38,574 nt of DNA from Coriobacteriia bacterium (lineage in GTDB: Bacteria; Actinomycetota; Coriobacteriia; Anaerosomatales; PALSA-660). The translations under genes were made by a program, and so were the position numbers. Below, piece by piece: positions 8,813 through 16,952 of this stretch. The stretch spans positions 1 to 38,574 of the forward strand of contig JAUSAU010000097.1 of the NCBI GenBank assembly GCA_030652345.1. Reading direction: 5' to 3'. Each line of letters begins with the position of its first letter. The first letter of the stretch is position 1. Below the pieces are notes generated by a model. That model made no database searches, was not told where the DNA came from, and saw only the letters and a list, made by a program, of their open reading frames with translations.

Positions 8813-9616
8813 GTGAGCGCCGAGAAGAACACGCCCGAACTCTGGGACCGCGCATGGGAGCGCGAGGTCACCCCCGAGCAGGACGCCTACAACCGGGCGC
8901 GCGAGGAAGCCGGCGTGCGCTGGCTGCGCACCGAGCGCCTGGTCAACGAGCGGTTCGGCGGCTTCTCCGGCCTGCGTGTGATCGAGATCGGCGCGGGCGC
9001 CGGCACGGTCGCGGCATGCATGGCGGCACGCGGCGCGCACGTCACCATCCTCGACTACTCGCCCCGGGCCCTCGAACGCTCGGCCGAGTTCTTCGAACGT
9101 GCCGGCATCAGCGGCGACCTCGTCAACGCCGACGCGCTCGCACTCCCCGCGGACCTGCTCGGCCGGTTCGACATCGCGATGTCCTACGGGTTGGCCGAGC
9201 ACTTCACCGAGCCGCAGCGGACGACGATCGTACGCGCACATCTCGACGTCGTCCGGGACGGCGGCCTGGCGCTCGTATCGGTGCCCAACGCAGCGAACGC
9301 ACCGTACCGCATCTACAAGGTACTCGCGGAACTCGCCGGCATGTGGGGGTCGGGCGAGGAGTACCCGTTCAGCCGCCGCGAGTTCGAGGCGATGGTGCCG
9401 GCGCTCGACGTGGCCGAGCACGGCTTCTTCGGCGATTCGCTCGCCGCGTCATGGAGCTGGATCGACCCGGTGCGCATCGGTCGGAAGCTGCTGAAGCACC
9501 CGGAATCCTTCGACACGTCGCGTATCAAGCCGGAACGCGAGGGTCCGCTCGACGAACTCTACGCATACGCGCTCGTCCTGTGGGCCGTGAAGGGCTCCGC
9601 CGCCGAGCCGGCCTAG
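8813..9616 (+). CDS. Class I SAM-dependent methyltransferase
   Basis: The protein has 267 residues with a Rossmann-like SAM motif 'VIEIGAGAGTVAACMAARG' (about 56-74), the acidic motif II 'VTILDYSPRALE', and 'FDIAMSYGLAEHF' with 'GGLALVSVPN'. Methyltransferases of this kind beside glycosyltransferases often act on sugars or lipid-linked glycans; the substrate is not visible here. The GTG at 8813 has AGGAG 7 nt upstream, which settles the start against an open frame back to 8690. It is divergent from rmlA (176 bp apart, with a TATCAT hexamer at 8753-8758). It converges with the next gene so tightly that both stops share one CTAG. Confidence 0.85.
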   Translation: MSAEKNTPELWDRAWEREVTPEQDAYNRAREEAGVRWLRTERLVNERFGGFSGLRVIEIGAGAGTVAACMAARGAHVTILDYSPRALERSAEFFERAGISGDLVNADALALPADLLGRFDIAMSYGLAEHFTEPQRTTIVRAHLDVVRDGGLALVSVPNAANAPYRIYKVLAELAGMWGSGEEYPFSRREFEAMVPALDVAEHGFFGDSLAASWSWIDPVRIGRKLLKHPESFDTSRIKPEREGPLDELYAYALVLWAVKGSAAEPA

Positions 9617-11541
9617 ACCGGATTGCGACCGAGCAGTTCGTCGCGATGCACGGCGGCCGCGACGATGAAGTACGCCCACACGGTCTTCCACACCGACATC
9701 GACGACGGCTGGCGTTTCGCGTCGTAGTGCAGGATGAACGGGATCTCCTCGCAGCGCGCCACGTGCCGCAGCTTGCCGAGGATCTCGACCATGCAGGCGA
9801 ACCCCCGCTGGGTGACGAACCGCTCCCCGAGCCGCTCGAAGCCCTCCTCCAGCACCCGCGCCGAGTAGAGCCGATAGCCGCAGCTGTAGTCGCGTACGCC
9901 CTCGACGACCAGGACCACGGAACACACGGCGCGCGCGCCGAACGACATCAGGTGGCGGAAGTAGGACAGGCCGAGCACGCGTGCCCCGGGGCGGTAGCGC
10001 GAGGCGATCACGACGTCGGCGCCCCCGCGGTACACCTCGATCATCTCGGGGATGTAGCCGGGGTCCTGCGTGAGATCGGCGTCGAGGGTCACGATCACGT
10101 CGTCCGGCGCGCTCTCCTCCGCCGCGATCCGCAGCCCGCGCGCGATGTTGCCGCCGAGCCCCAGGTTGACCTCGTTGGTCACGACGTGCACCGGGATGCG
10201 CGGCGCGCATGACAAGGCGAGCGCCGCCGTGCCGTCCGTGCTGCCGTCGTCCATGACGAGCACCGTGTAGCGACGGCCCTCACCATCGAGCACCTCCGAG
10301 ATGCGCTCGAGCAGATCGACGATGCTTCGGGCTTCGTTGTACGCCGGGAGCACGATGCGCACGGTGCCGGGATCCGCATGCGGCCGCTCGCCGTCGAGAG
10401 CGGCGTCGGTCGACGGCAACACGCGCGCGAAGGCGAGCGGCATGAGCGCGAATGCCAGCGTCAGCACGGTCCCGCCCCACGGCGCGACAGCCGGCCCCGG
10501 GCCGAACGCCACGAGCGCCGACCCCGGCACGACGACCATCGCGACGAACGCGACGCGACGCCAGCGGTCCCTGAGCATCAGCGCGCCCGCGAGTGCGGCG
10601 AGTGCGGCTCCGGGGGCGATCCAGATGCCGAGCGGCATGTCGGTCGCAGCGAAGCTCGCCGCGCGCAGCAGCCGCGCGCTGTCCCCGCCCAACCAGGCGA
10701 ACGGTGCGAGGCCGCCCGTGCCGCCGACCGCGCCCGACAGCACGTGCACGCCGAGCGCCAGCGCCGTGCCGAGCGCGACGGTCCCGGGCGCGGATGCCTC
10801 GTCGCGCCGGTGCGGGTAGGCGAACCACGCGGCGACCCACGCGATGGCGTAGACGGCCGCCGTGTCGCGAAGCACGACCGCCCCCACGACGAACAACGCG
10901 CTCATGAGCCACCGGCTGCGAGCGAGCGACCACAGTGAGAGAAGGACCAGGACCGCCGCTGCCACCTCGACGAACTGGTAGTACGACAGCACCACGGACA
11001 TGTGATAGACGAGCGCGAGTGACGCACCCATGAGCGCCACCCCGCGATCGACGAAGCGCTGGAGCATGGAGTAGGCGGCCAGCGGCGTGAACATGCTCAG
11101 CGCCACGAACCAGTATCCGGGGACAGGCCCGCTGTGTTCGACGAGCGCCACGAGCGTCACTCCGAGCAGGAGCGCGAGAGTGAGCACGACGACGAGGCGG
11201 TCGCGCCGGCGCGCGCCGAGCCGGCCGGCGCCCCACGCGGCCAACGCCGCGGCCGCGACACCGGCGACCACGCCGAGCGTGTCCGGCGCGAGAGAAAGCG
11301 CCGCCAGAACACCGACACCGATGACGGCGGCCGCAGCGCCTGCCGTCACCGTGAGGGTCATCGAGACCCGGTGGCACAGGACGAGTCCGACGACCACGCC
11401 GCATGCGAGACCCGCCGCGACGACACCCGGCAGCCCGAGCGACGCGTAGAACCGCGAACCCGCGAACGCGGTGAAGGTCAGCACGCCGGCGAGGACGCCG
11501 AGAAGCGCAGGCACCCAGACCCGCCCGATCGTGGCTCGCAC
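9613..11541 (-). CDS. Polytopic membrane protein fused to a DPM1-like GT2 glycosyltransferase
   Basis: About 642 residues. Roughly residues 1-390 are a chain of hydrophobic helices (about ten), with short loops and a GT-C-like look. The C-terminal 250 residues are a soluble GT2 domain: 'TVRIVLPAYNEARSIVDLL', 'VMDDGSTDGTAAL', 'TLDADLTQDPGYIPEM' (DAD metal motif), then 'CGYRLYSARVLE'. The GT2 part resembles polyprenyl-phosphate mannosyl/glucosyl transferases. This suggests one protein that loads a sugar on a lipid carrier and handles it in the membrane. I prefer the GTG at 11541 (GGAGGAACC directly before it) to the ATG at 11619, which has no ribosome site. It shares the CTAG stop with the methyltransferase. 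Confidence 0.85.
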   Translation of the reverse strand: MRATIGRVWVPALLGVLAGVLTFTAFAGSRFYASLGLPGVVAAGLACGVVVGLVLCHRVSMTLTVTAGAAAAVIGVGVLAALSLAPDTLGVVAGVAAAALAAWGAGRLGARRRDRLVVVLTLALLLGVTLVALVEHSGPVPGYWFVALSMFTPLAAYSMLQRFVDRGVALMGASLALVYHMSVVLSYYQFVEVAAAVLVLLSLWSLARSRWLMSALFVVGAVVLRDTAAVYAIAWVAAWFAYPHRRDEASAPGTVALGTALALGVHVLSGAVGGTGGLAPFAWLGGDSARLLRAASFAATDMPLGIWIAPGAALAALAGALMLRDRWRRVAFVAMVVVPGSALVAFGPGPAVAPWGGTVLTLAFALMPLAFARVLPSTDAALDGERPHADPGTVRIVLPAYNEARSIVDLLERISEVLDGEGRRYTVLVMDDGSTDGTAALALSCAPRIPVHVVTNEVNLGLGGNIARGLRIAAEESAPDDVIVTLDADLTQDPGYIPEMIEVYRGGADVVIASRYRPGARVLGLSYFRHLMSFGARAVCSVVLVVEGVRDYSCGYRLYSARVLEEGFERLGERFVTQRGFACMVEILGKLRHVARCEEIPFILHYDAKRQPSSMSVWKTVWAYFIVAAAVHRDELLGRNPV

Positions 11542-11698
11542 GGTTCCTCCGTCTGCGTCCGTCGTCGCGACGACTCCGGAGAGACGGCGACGGCCGGGTC
11601 GGCCGATGTCCTCGTGCATTGTACCGCCAACCCGTGGTCTCCCGAGTGGGTGCTAGACTTGCTCCCGGACGGGCCCGCGGGCGATGGAAAGGCTGCCG

Positions 11699-13282
11699 AT
11701 GGACACGGTGACGACGCAGGACGCCGAACAGGAAGCCACGCCGACGCGACCGGGACTCCGCGAGCGCCTCGGTGAGGCGGCGACGGTCGTGCTCGCCATC
11801 AGCCTGCTCACCATCCTCGCGTGGGGGCCGTTCTTCGGGACGCCCACGATGATGACGCTCTCCCCCGTCGCCGGCGTCGCCGCCGGCCTGGGATGCCGCC
11901 GGAAGCTCGATGCCGCACTCGCGGCGCTGCTCGGGGTGCTCATCGGCAGCACAGCCGCGCTCCTGCTGTCACGGATGCCGCTGGGCAATGTCGTCGCGCT
12001 GCTGCCCTCACTCGCCGTGGTCGCGGGCTCTGCGGGCCTCGCCGCCGCCGTCGTCGGACTCGCCGTCGCGATCCTCGCACGTGCGACTCCCCGCCTGACG
12101 CCGCTGCTCGTCGGCTTCGCGGTCGCCGTGACTATCGGTGCGGCGTGGATGGTGACGACCGAGTCCGTCCGGGTCCCGTCGGAGGACGGGACGACGCTCA
12201 TCCAGCGCCTGACGAACACACCCGCGCTCGACAAGGAATCCGGTGACGACGCCCTCTACGCCAACTATGTGAAGCGCCTGAGGTCGGGACAGGGCTACTA
12301 CGATGCGGTTCGCGACACGCTCGTCGAGGCGAACACGACGGGACGCAGCCCGGTGAACCCGAAGTCCGCGATCGGCTATCGCCTACCCACCCTCTACCTG
12401 CTCATGGCGGCACTGCCCGCGAAGGGCATCTCGTACGTGCTCCTGATGCTCTTCGTGGGATCGATCGGGGCGGTCGCGGCGTTCGTGCTGGCGCGGACCT
12501 ACGTCGGCGTACCCTTGGCACTCGTCGGCACCGCGGCGATCGCGAACTACGTCACCAACCTCGCCACCGGCGAGTACGTGTTCTATACCGAGCCGTACGC
12601 GGGGGCGCTGGGTCTGCTCGCGGCCGCGTTCTTCGTGCGTTCGAGCGACCGCTCGGGCAGGCGGCCGCGCCTGATGTGGGCCGCAGCGATCGCCGCGCTC
12701 GCCGCCGCGCTCGTGCGCGAGATGGCGCTCGGGTTCCTGCTCGTGGGCCTGATCGCCACGTTGCTCGACGACGATGCGCGCGCCGCGCGTGACTGGATCC
12801 CCTGGGTGGTGTGCACGGCGCTGGCCGGCATCGGGTACGGCGTGCATCTGTCGGCGGCGGGAGCCGCTGCACAGGCACTCACCGCGCCGGCGAACGTGCC
12901 GCCGCTGCCGTGGCTCGATGTGAGCGGCATCGGCCTGCCGTCCATCGTCGAACGTGTCGCCCGGCTCATCGGCGTGCGCACGGCGTTCGCCTGGATCCTG
13001 CTCGCCGCGGGAGTCATCGGGAGCATGCTGGCCCCGCGCACCGGCTCGACCCGCTACTACCTCGGCGCGACGACCCTGCTCGGGATGATCGCGCTCACGT
13101 TCCTGCACCCTCCCGGCTTCTGGATCGAGGGGCTCGTCCCGAGCTACTGGATGGACCTGCTCGCGCCGATCCTGCTCGCGTGCGTGCCGCTCGCACTCAT
13201 CGCCCTTCCGGGCGCGGCGGCACCGCCGATCCCGGACGAAGAGCCCGGAGTTGAGCCGGAGCCCGAGCCCGCCGCGGCCTAG
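11699..13282 (+). CDS. Polytopic membrane protein, GT-C-like
   Basis: About 527 residues, with around eleven hydrophobic segments and an extracytoplasmic-looking loop at about 150-215 ('SEDGTTLIQRLTNTPALDKE', 'YYDAVRDTLVEANT', 'AIGYRLPTLYLLM'). This loop-plus-helices layout is like dolichyl-phosphate-mannose or arabinosyl-type GT-C transferases, but I see no diagnostic motif, so the assignment is by shape and context. The tail is rich in Pro and Glu. The ATG at 11699 has GAAAGG about 7 nt upstream; an ATG at 11684 is also open. A TAGACT hexamer at 11654-11659 may be the -10. It is divergent from the fused glycosyltransferase and converges on the radical SAM gene, sharing CTAG. Confidence 0.75.
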   Translation: MDTVTTQDAEQEATPTRPGLRERLGEAATVVLAISLLTILAWGPFFGTPTMMTLSPVAGVAAGLGCRRKLDAALAALLGVLIGSTAALLLSRMPLGNVVALLPSLAVVAGSAGLAAAVVGLAVAILARATPRLTPLLVGFAVAVTIGAAWMVTTESVRVPSEDGTTLIQRLTNTPALDKESGDDALYANYVKRLRSGQGYYDAVRDTLVEANTTGRSPVNPKSAIGYRLPTLYLLMAALPAKGISYVLLMLFVGSIGAVAAFVLARTYVGVPLALVGTAAIANYVTNLATGEYVFYTEPYAGALGLLAAAFFVRSSDRSGRRPRLMWAAAIAALAAALVREMALGFLLVGLIATLLDDDARAARDWIPWVVCTALAGIGYGVHLSAAGAAAQALTAPANVPPLPWLDVSGIGLPSIVERVARLIGVRTAFAWILLAAGVIGSMLAPRTGSTRYYLGATTLLGMIALTFLHPPGFWIEGLVPSYWMDLLAPILLACVPLALIALPGAAAPPIPDEEPGVEPEPEPAAA

Positions 13283-14655
13283 TCGCAGACCGCGCCCGGC
13301 GTCGGCTCGTAGATGCAGTACGGCTCCTCGGCGAGGTAGTCGCCGGTGATGGACAGCGCGCGGGCGCGACAGCCGCCGCAGACCGCCTTGTACTCGCATC
13401 GGCCGCACTTGCCCTTGAGCAGCGAGTAGTCGCGCAGATCGTTGAAGACCTTCGACTCGGTCCAGATCTTCGAGAACGGCTGCTCCTTGACGTTACCGAG
13501 CTGCATGTCGAAGTAGCCGCACGGCTGCAGGTCACCCACGTGGCTGACGAAGCAGAACGTGATGCCGCCGAGGCACCCGCGCGTCATCGCGTCGAGCCCG
13601 TACTCCTCGCGCGTGACCTTCTTGCCCTCCGCCTTCGCGAGCTGACGGATGATGCGGTAGTAGTGCGGCGCGTCGGTCGGCTTGAAGTGCAGCGGCGAGG
13701 TCTTCTGGCGCTCGTAGGCCCACGCGAGCACACGCTCGTACTCGAGCGGCGGGAGCTCCTTGTCGAGCAGGTCCTCGCCGCGGCCGGTCGGCACGAGCAT
13801 GAAGATGTGGAACGCATCGATGCCGAGATCGACCGCGAGGTCATGGACGGCTTCGACCTTGTCCGCGTTCAGCGTGGTGACCGTCATGTTGATCTGGACG
13901 CCGACGCCGTGTCGCTTAGCCATCCTGATGCCTTCGATCGTCGCGTCGAAGCAGCCGGGCTGGCCGCGGAACGCGTCGTGCTCGTCCGCGGTCGGGAAGT
14001 CGACCGACACCGAGATGCGCGGGATCTTGTGCGAGGCCATCTTGGCCGCGATCTCCTCGGTGATGAGCGTGGCGTTCGTGCCGATGACCGGCATCGCGCC
14101 CTTCTCCTGGGCGTAGTCGACGATCTCCCAGATGTCGGGACGCATGAGCGGCTCGCCACCGGTGAGGATGATGATCGGGTTCGAGATCGTGACGATGTCG
14201 TCGATCGTGGTCTTGATCTCGTCGAGGGAGAGTTCGCCCTCGTAGGCGCCGAACTCAGCGGCCGCGCGACAGTGCGCGCAACTCAGGTTGCACGAGCGCG
14301 TGATCTCCCACGCGATGATGCGCGGCGCCTTGATGCCGGTGCGCTCCTGGTACGCGAGCGCCTCGGGACCGCCACCGGGACGGAAGCCGACGCTGCGCGC
14401 GCCGCCGTGACGCTGACGCTCACCGGGGCCGCCGGGTACGCCCGCGGGCTGGCCTCCCGGGTGTCCGCCGGGATGCCCGCCACCCATCGGCACGCCCGCA
14501 GGGTGTCCGATCGGGATACCGATCGCGGCCCGACCGCAGCCGGCCTCGGCGTCGGCCATCTCCTGCTCGTCGATCGTGCCCTCCTCGTCGGGAGCGAACT
14601 CCTCCTCGAGATCGAGGTCCGGACGCGCGTCGCTGTTGCCTACGTTGTCAGCCAT
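13279..14655 (-). CDS. Radical SAM/SPASM protein of the AhbC/AhbD/NirJ clade (alternative haem synthesis)
   Basis: The protein has 458 residues. Cys122, Cys126 and Cys129 form the radical SAM CxxxCxxC ('SCNLSCAHC'). 'TGGEPL' lies at about 165-170. The C-terminal Cys-rich SPASM-like region includes 'KCGRCEYKAVCGGCRARAL' and a last 'YCIYEP'. In the sirohaem-dependent pathway AhbC and AhbD convert didecarboxysirohaem to Fe-coproporphyrin III and then haem; NirJ acts in haem d1 synthesis. The hemB-hemD-hemC-hemA context points to AhbC/D, but which of the two I cannot say. The first 110 residues are unusual: an acidic stretch, then a Gly/His/Pro-rich segment (about 46-98). The ATG has AGGAG 9 nt upstream. 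It follows hemB by 47 bp. Confidence 0.88.
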   Translation of the reverse strand: MADNVGNSDARPDLDLEEEFAPDEEGTIDEQEMADAEAGCGRAAIGIPIGHPAGVPMGGGHPGGHPGGQPAGVPGGPGERQRHGGARSVGFRPGGGPEALAYQERTGIKAPRIIAWEITRSCNLSCAHCRAAAEFGAYEGELSLDEIKTTIDDIVTISNPIIILTGGEPLMRPDIWEIVDYAQEKGAMPVIGTNATLITEEIAAKMASHKIPRISVSVDFPTADEHDAFRGQPGCFDATIEGIRMAKRHGVGVQINMTVTTLNADKVEAVHDLAVDLGIDAFHIFMLVPTGRGEDLLDKELPPLEYERVLAWAYERQKTSPLHFKPTDAPHYYRIIRQLAKAEGKKVTREEYGLDAMTRGCLGGITFCFVSHVGDLQPCGYFDMQLGNVKEQPFSKIWTESKVFNDLRDYSLLKGKCGRCEYKAVCGGCRARALSITGDYLAEEPYCIYEPTPGAVCD

Positions 14656-14702
14656 GAGGCGATGCTCCTCGCGGTTCGTGTGGATACTCGTCGGTGCCGG
14701 GA

Positions 14703-15683
14703 CTAGACCTCGCGCAGCCAGCGCGCGGCGTCCTTGGCGTGGTACGTGAGGATGAGGTCGGCGCCGGCGCGCTTGAAGCCGGTCATCGTCTCGAGCACGA
14801 CGCGCTTCTCGTCGATCCAGCCGTTGGCGGCTGCCGCCTTGACCATCGCGTACTCGCCCGAGACGTTGTACGCCGCCGTCGGCATGCCGAACGTGTCCTT
14901 CACGCGGCGGATGATGTCCATGTAGGCGAGTGCCGGCTTGACCATGACGATGTCCGCGCCTTCGTCCACGTCCAGCGCGGTCTCGCGGATCGCCTCGTCG
15001 CCGTTGGCGGGGTCCATCTGGTACTGCTGCCGATCGCCGAAGGTCGGCGCGGAGTCCGCGGCGTCGCGGAACGGGCCGTAGTAGCCGCTGGCGTACTTCG
15101 CGGCGTAGCTCATGATCGGGATGTCGGTGAAGCCGTCGCCATCGAGTGCGGCGCGGATGGCCGCGACGCGCCCGTCCATCATGTCGGACGGCGCCACCAT
15201 ATCCGCGCCCGCCTCGGCGTGGCTCACGGCGGTCGACGCGAGCATCTCGAGCGTCACGTCGTTGATGACGCAGCCGGCCTCGTCGATGGCGCCGCAGTGA
15301 CCGTGGCTGGTGTACTCACACATGCACACGTCGGTGACGACGTAGAGCTCGGGGTTCTTCTCCTTCAGACGGCGGATCGCCTGCTGGACGATGCCGTCCT
15401 CGGCGAACGCACCGGAGCCGGCGAGGTCCTTGCTCTCGGGCAGGCCGAAGAGGATGACCGCGGGGATCCCGAGGGACAGGATCTCGTCGGCCTCGCGGTC
15501 CAGCTCGTCGATCGAGAGCTGGAAGACGCCCTGCATCGACGAGATCTCGTCGCGCTTCTTCGTGCCGGGCTTCACGAACAGCGGGTAGATGAAGTCGCCC
15601 GCGTCCACGGCGGTCTCGCGCACCATGCGTCGGATGGCGGGGTTGGCGCGCAGTCGGCGCATACGTACGGTCGGGAACTCCAC
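14703..15683 (-). CDS. hemB: Delta-aminolevulinic acid dehydratase (porphobilinogen synthase)
   Basis: HemB condenses two 5-aminolevulinates to porphobilinogen in the cytoplasm. It has 326 residues, the normal length. It has the zinc-site cysteines C120, C122 and C130 in '[11 protein letters not shown]' and the two active-site lysines K196 ('[15 protein letters not shown]') and K249 ('[11 protein letters not shown]'). The zinc form is therefore predicted rather than the Mg-only form. The GTG start has AGGAGG about 5-6 nt upstream. That ribosome site overlaps the stop of the small membrane-peptide gene, so translation is probably coupled. Confidence 0.96.
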   Translation of the reverse strand: MEFPTVRMRRLRANPAIRRMVRETAVDAGDFIYPLFVKPGTKKRDEISSMQGVFQLSIDELDREADEILSLGIPAVILFGLPESKDLAGSGAFAEDGIVQQAIRRLKEKNPELYVVTDVCMCEYTSHGHCGAIDEAGCVINDVTLEMLASTAVSHAEAGADMVAPSDMMDGRVAAIRAALDGDGFTDIPIMSYAAKYASGYYGPFRDAADSAPTFGDRQQYQMDPANGDEAIRETALDVDEGADIVMVKPALAYMDIIRRVKDTFGMPTAAYNVSGEYAMVKAAAANGWIDEKRVVLETMTGFKRAGADLILTYHAKDAARWLREV

Positions 15684-15693
15684 GGGGCTCCTC

Positions 15694-15834
15694 CTACTCG
15701 ACGAACGCGTCGATGTCGATGGGTTCGGACGTGCGCTCGCTCAGGCTGCTCAGCACGAAGATGGCCAAAGCGGCCCCGAGGGCAGCGAACAGAAGCCGGA
15801 CGAGACCTTCGAAGGGACTGCGGCGATGACTCAC
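15694..15834 (-). CDS. Small single-span membrane protein upstream of hemB
   Basis: About 46 residues: a basic N-terminus (SHRRSPFEG), one hydrophobic helix ('[18 protein letters not shown]'), and an acidic C-terminal tail ('[11 protein letters not shown]'). The topology by charge would be N-in. I prefer the GTG at 15834 because GGAAGG lies 9 nt upstream; the ATG at 15843 has that ribosome site directly abutting it. The stop is 10 bp before hemB, and hemB's Shine-Dalgarno overlaps its end, so it is a real operon partner rather than a chance frame. No family is recognised. It could be a membrane adaptor or a coupling peptide. Confidence 0.6.
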   Translation of the reverse strand: MSHRRSPFEGLVRLLFAALGAALAIFVLSSLSERTSEPIDIDAFVE

Positions 15835-15872
15835 GACGTCCATCCTTCCTGCGACACGCGCATTACAACAGC

Positions 15873-15903
15873 CGAGGCGCAACCACGGTGCGGCTGCGCC
15901 TCG
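15873..15903 (-). terminator. Hairpin terminator after tRNA-Ala
   Basis: Arms 15873-15884 and 15892-15903 are complementary over 12 bp (one G·T pair) around a 7-nt loop. In the tRNA direction they are followed by a short T-rich stretch (TGTTGT). The position, 12 nt past the tRNA CCA end, fits a tRNA terminator. It would also separate hemA-hemC-hemD from the small gene-hemB unit, or attenuate read-through. Confidence 0.7.
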
Positions 15904-15915
15904 ACATCGGATACT

Positions 15916-15991
15916 TGGTGGAGACGAGCGGATTCGAACCGCCGACCTCTGCCGTGCGAAGGCAGCGCTCTCCCAACTGAGCCACGTCCCC
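15916..15991 (-). tRNA. tRNA-Ala (anticodon CGC)
   Basis: The 76-nt cloverleaf on the minus strand has an acceptor stem GGGGACG/CGTCTCC (one G·T), a D arm GCTC/GAGC, an anticodon stem CTGCC/GGCAG with loop TTCGCAC (anticodon CGC, reading GCG), a T arm GGCGG-TTCGAAT-CCGCT (outermost pair G·T) and an encoded CCA. GCG is a heavily used alanine codon in these genes. It lies between hemD and the small gene-hemB unit with its own promoter and terminator. Confidence 0.96.
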
Positions 15992-16030
15992 GTACCTAGG
16001 GAGCCCGCCGAGGTGCGGCAGGGCTTGAAT

Positions 16031-16059
16031 AGTGTGCCGAGCGAGGGGTCGTTTGTCAA
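16031..16059 (-). promoter_or_regulatory. Promoter of tRNA-Ala
   Basis: A perfect TTGACA (16054-16059) and CACACT (16031-16036) are spaced by 17 nt on the minus strand. Transcription would begin about 30 nt before the tRNA 5' end. It lies in the 107-bp gap after hemD. Confidence 0.55.
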
Positions 16060-16098
16060 TGCGCGGGCGGGCGTCGTCACGGTGCCGGGCGGTCACGA

Positions 16099-16932
16099 TC
16101 ACGCGGGCGGGCTCGCGTCCGCCAGCCGTCCCGCGAGCGCCTCAGCCAGCGATTCCGCGGTCGACTCCCGGGCCTCGAGGTCTGCCTCGAAGCCGAGCTC
16201 CCGTAGCGCCTCGGTCGTGACGGGTCCGATGCTGGCCACCATGACCGAGCGCATGACCGCATCCGGATCCACTCCCGCGGCCAGCAACATCTCGATGAAG
16301 CGGCGAGCGGTGCCACCGCTGGCGAACGTGACGGCGTCGACGCCGCCCGAGGCGAGACGGGCGACGACACCGGGCTCTGCCGGCGCCGTCACGAGACGGT
16401 AGACGTGGACGACGTCCACGGTGCAGCCCATGGACCGCAACTCGTCCGGCAGGACCTCACGCGCCTCCTCAGCGCGCGGTACGAGCACGCGCGTGCCGGG
16501 ACCCGCACCCGCGTGGCGCATCGCCTCGACCAGACCCTCCGCGTGGAAGCGGTCCGGGACGAGAGCCGGCTCCACGCCATGCTCGCGCAGGCGCACGGCG
16601 GTCGCGCTCCCGACCACGGCCACGCGAGCGCCCGCGACCTCGGCGAGTGACGTCCCGCCCGAACGCAGGCGCCCATCGAAGCGGTCGACGCCGTTGGTGG
16701 AGGTGAGCACGATCCAGTCGTAGGTATCGAGTTCCGCGATGGCGGCGTCGACCGGCGACCAGTCAAGCGGGTCAGCGACGGCGATCACCGGCAGCAGCAG
16801 CACCTCCGCACCGAGCGCCTCGAGCGGCTCCGCGAGCCCGGCGGCCTGATCGGCCGCCCGAGTGACGACGACGGAGCGCCCCGCGAGGGGCGCTCCGGGA
16901 TCACGCGTGTCTGTCCGATCGGTCGGCGCCAT
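16099..16932 (-). CDS. hemD: Uroporphyrinogen-III synthase
   Basis: HemD closes and rearranges hydroxymethylbilane to uroporphyrinogen III. The protein has about 277 residues, the usual size for the stand-alone enzyme, with two alternating Rossmann-like lobes. Weakly conserved blocks fit the family: 'LAGRSVVVTRAADQAAGLAEP' near the start, 'YDWIVLTSTNGVDRF', 'VAVVGSATAVRLREHG', 'FASGGTARRF', and 'VASIGPVTTEALRELG'. There is no fused SUMT (CobA) domain. It starts 20 bp after hemC; the ATG at 16932 is used, although a GTG two codons earlier is possible. It is the last protein gene before the tRNA. Confidence 0.92.
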   Translation of the reverse strand: MAPTDRTDTRDPGAPLAGRSVVVTRAADQAAGLAEPLEALGAEVLLLPVIAVADPLDWSPVDAAIAELDTYDWIVLTSTNGVDRFDGRLRSGGTSLAEVAGARVAVVGSATAVRLREHGVEPALVPDRFHAEGLVEAMRHAGAGPGTRVLVPRAEEAREVLPDELRSMGCTVDVVHVYRLVTAPAEPGVVARLASGGVDAVTFASGGTARRFIEMLLAAGVDPDAVMRSVMVASIGPVTTEALRELGFEADLEARESTAESLAEALAGRLADASPPA

Positions 16933-16952
16933 CGGCACCCGGCCTTCCCGTC

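Noticed and set aside
8545..10212. 555-codon plus-strand open frame across rmlA, the methyltransferase and the GT fusion
   Set aside because: It spans three recognisable genes on both strands and its composition is that of a frame-shifted shadow.
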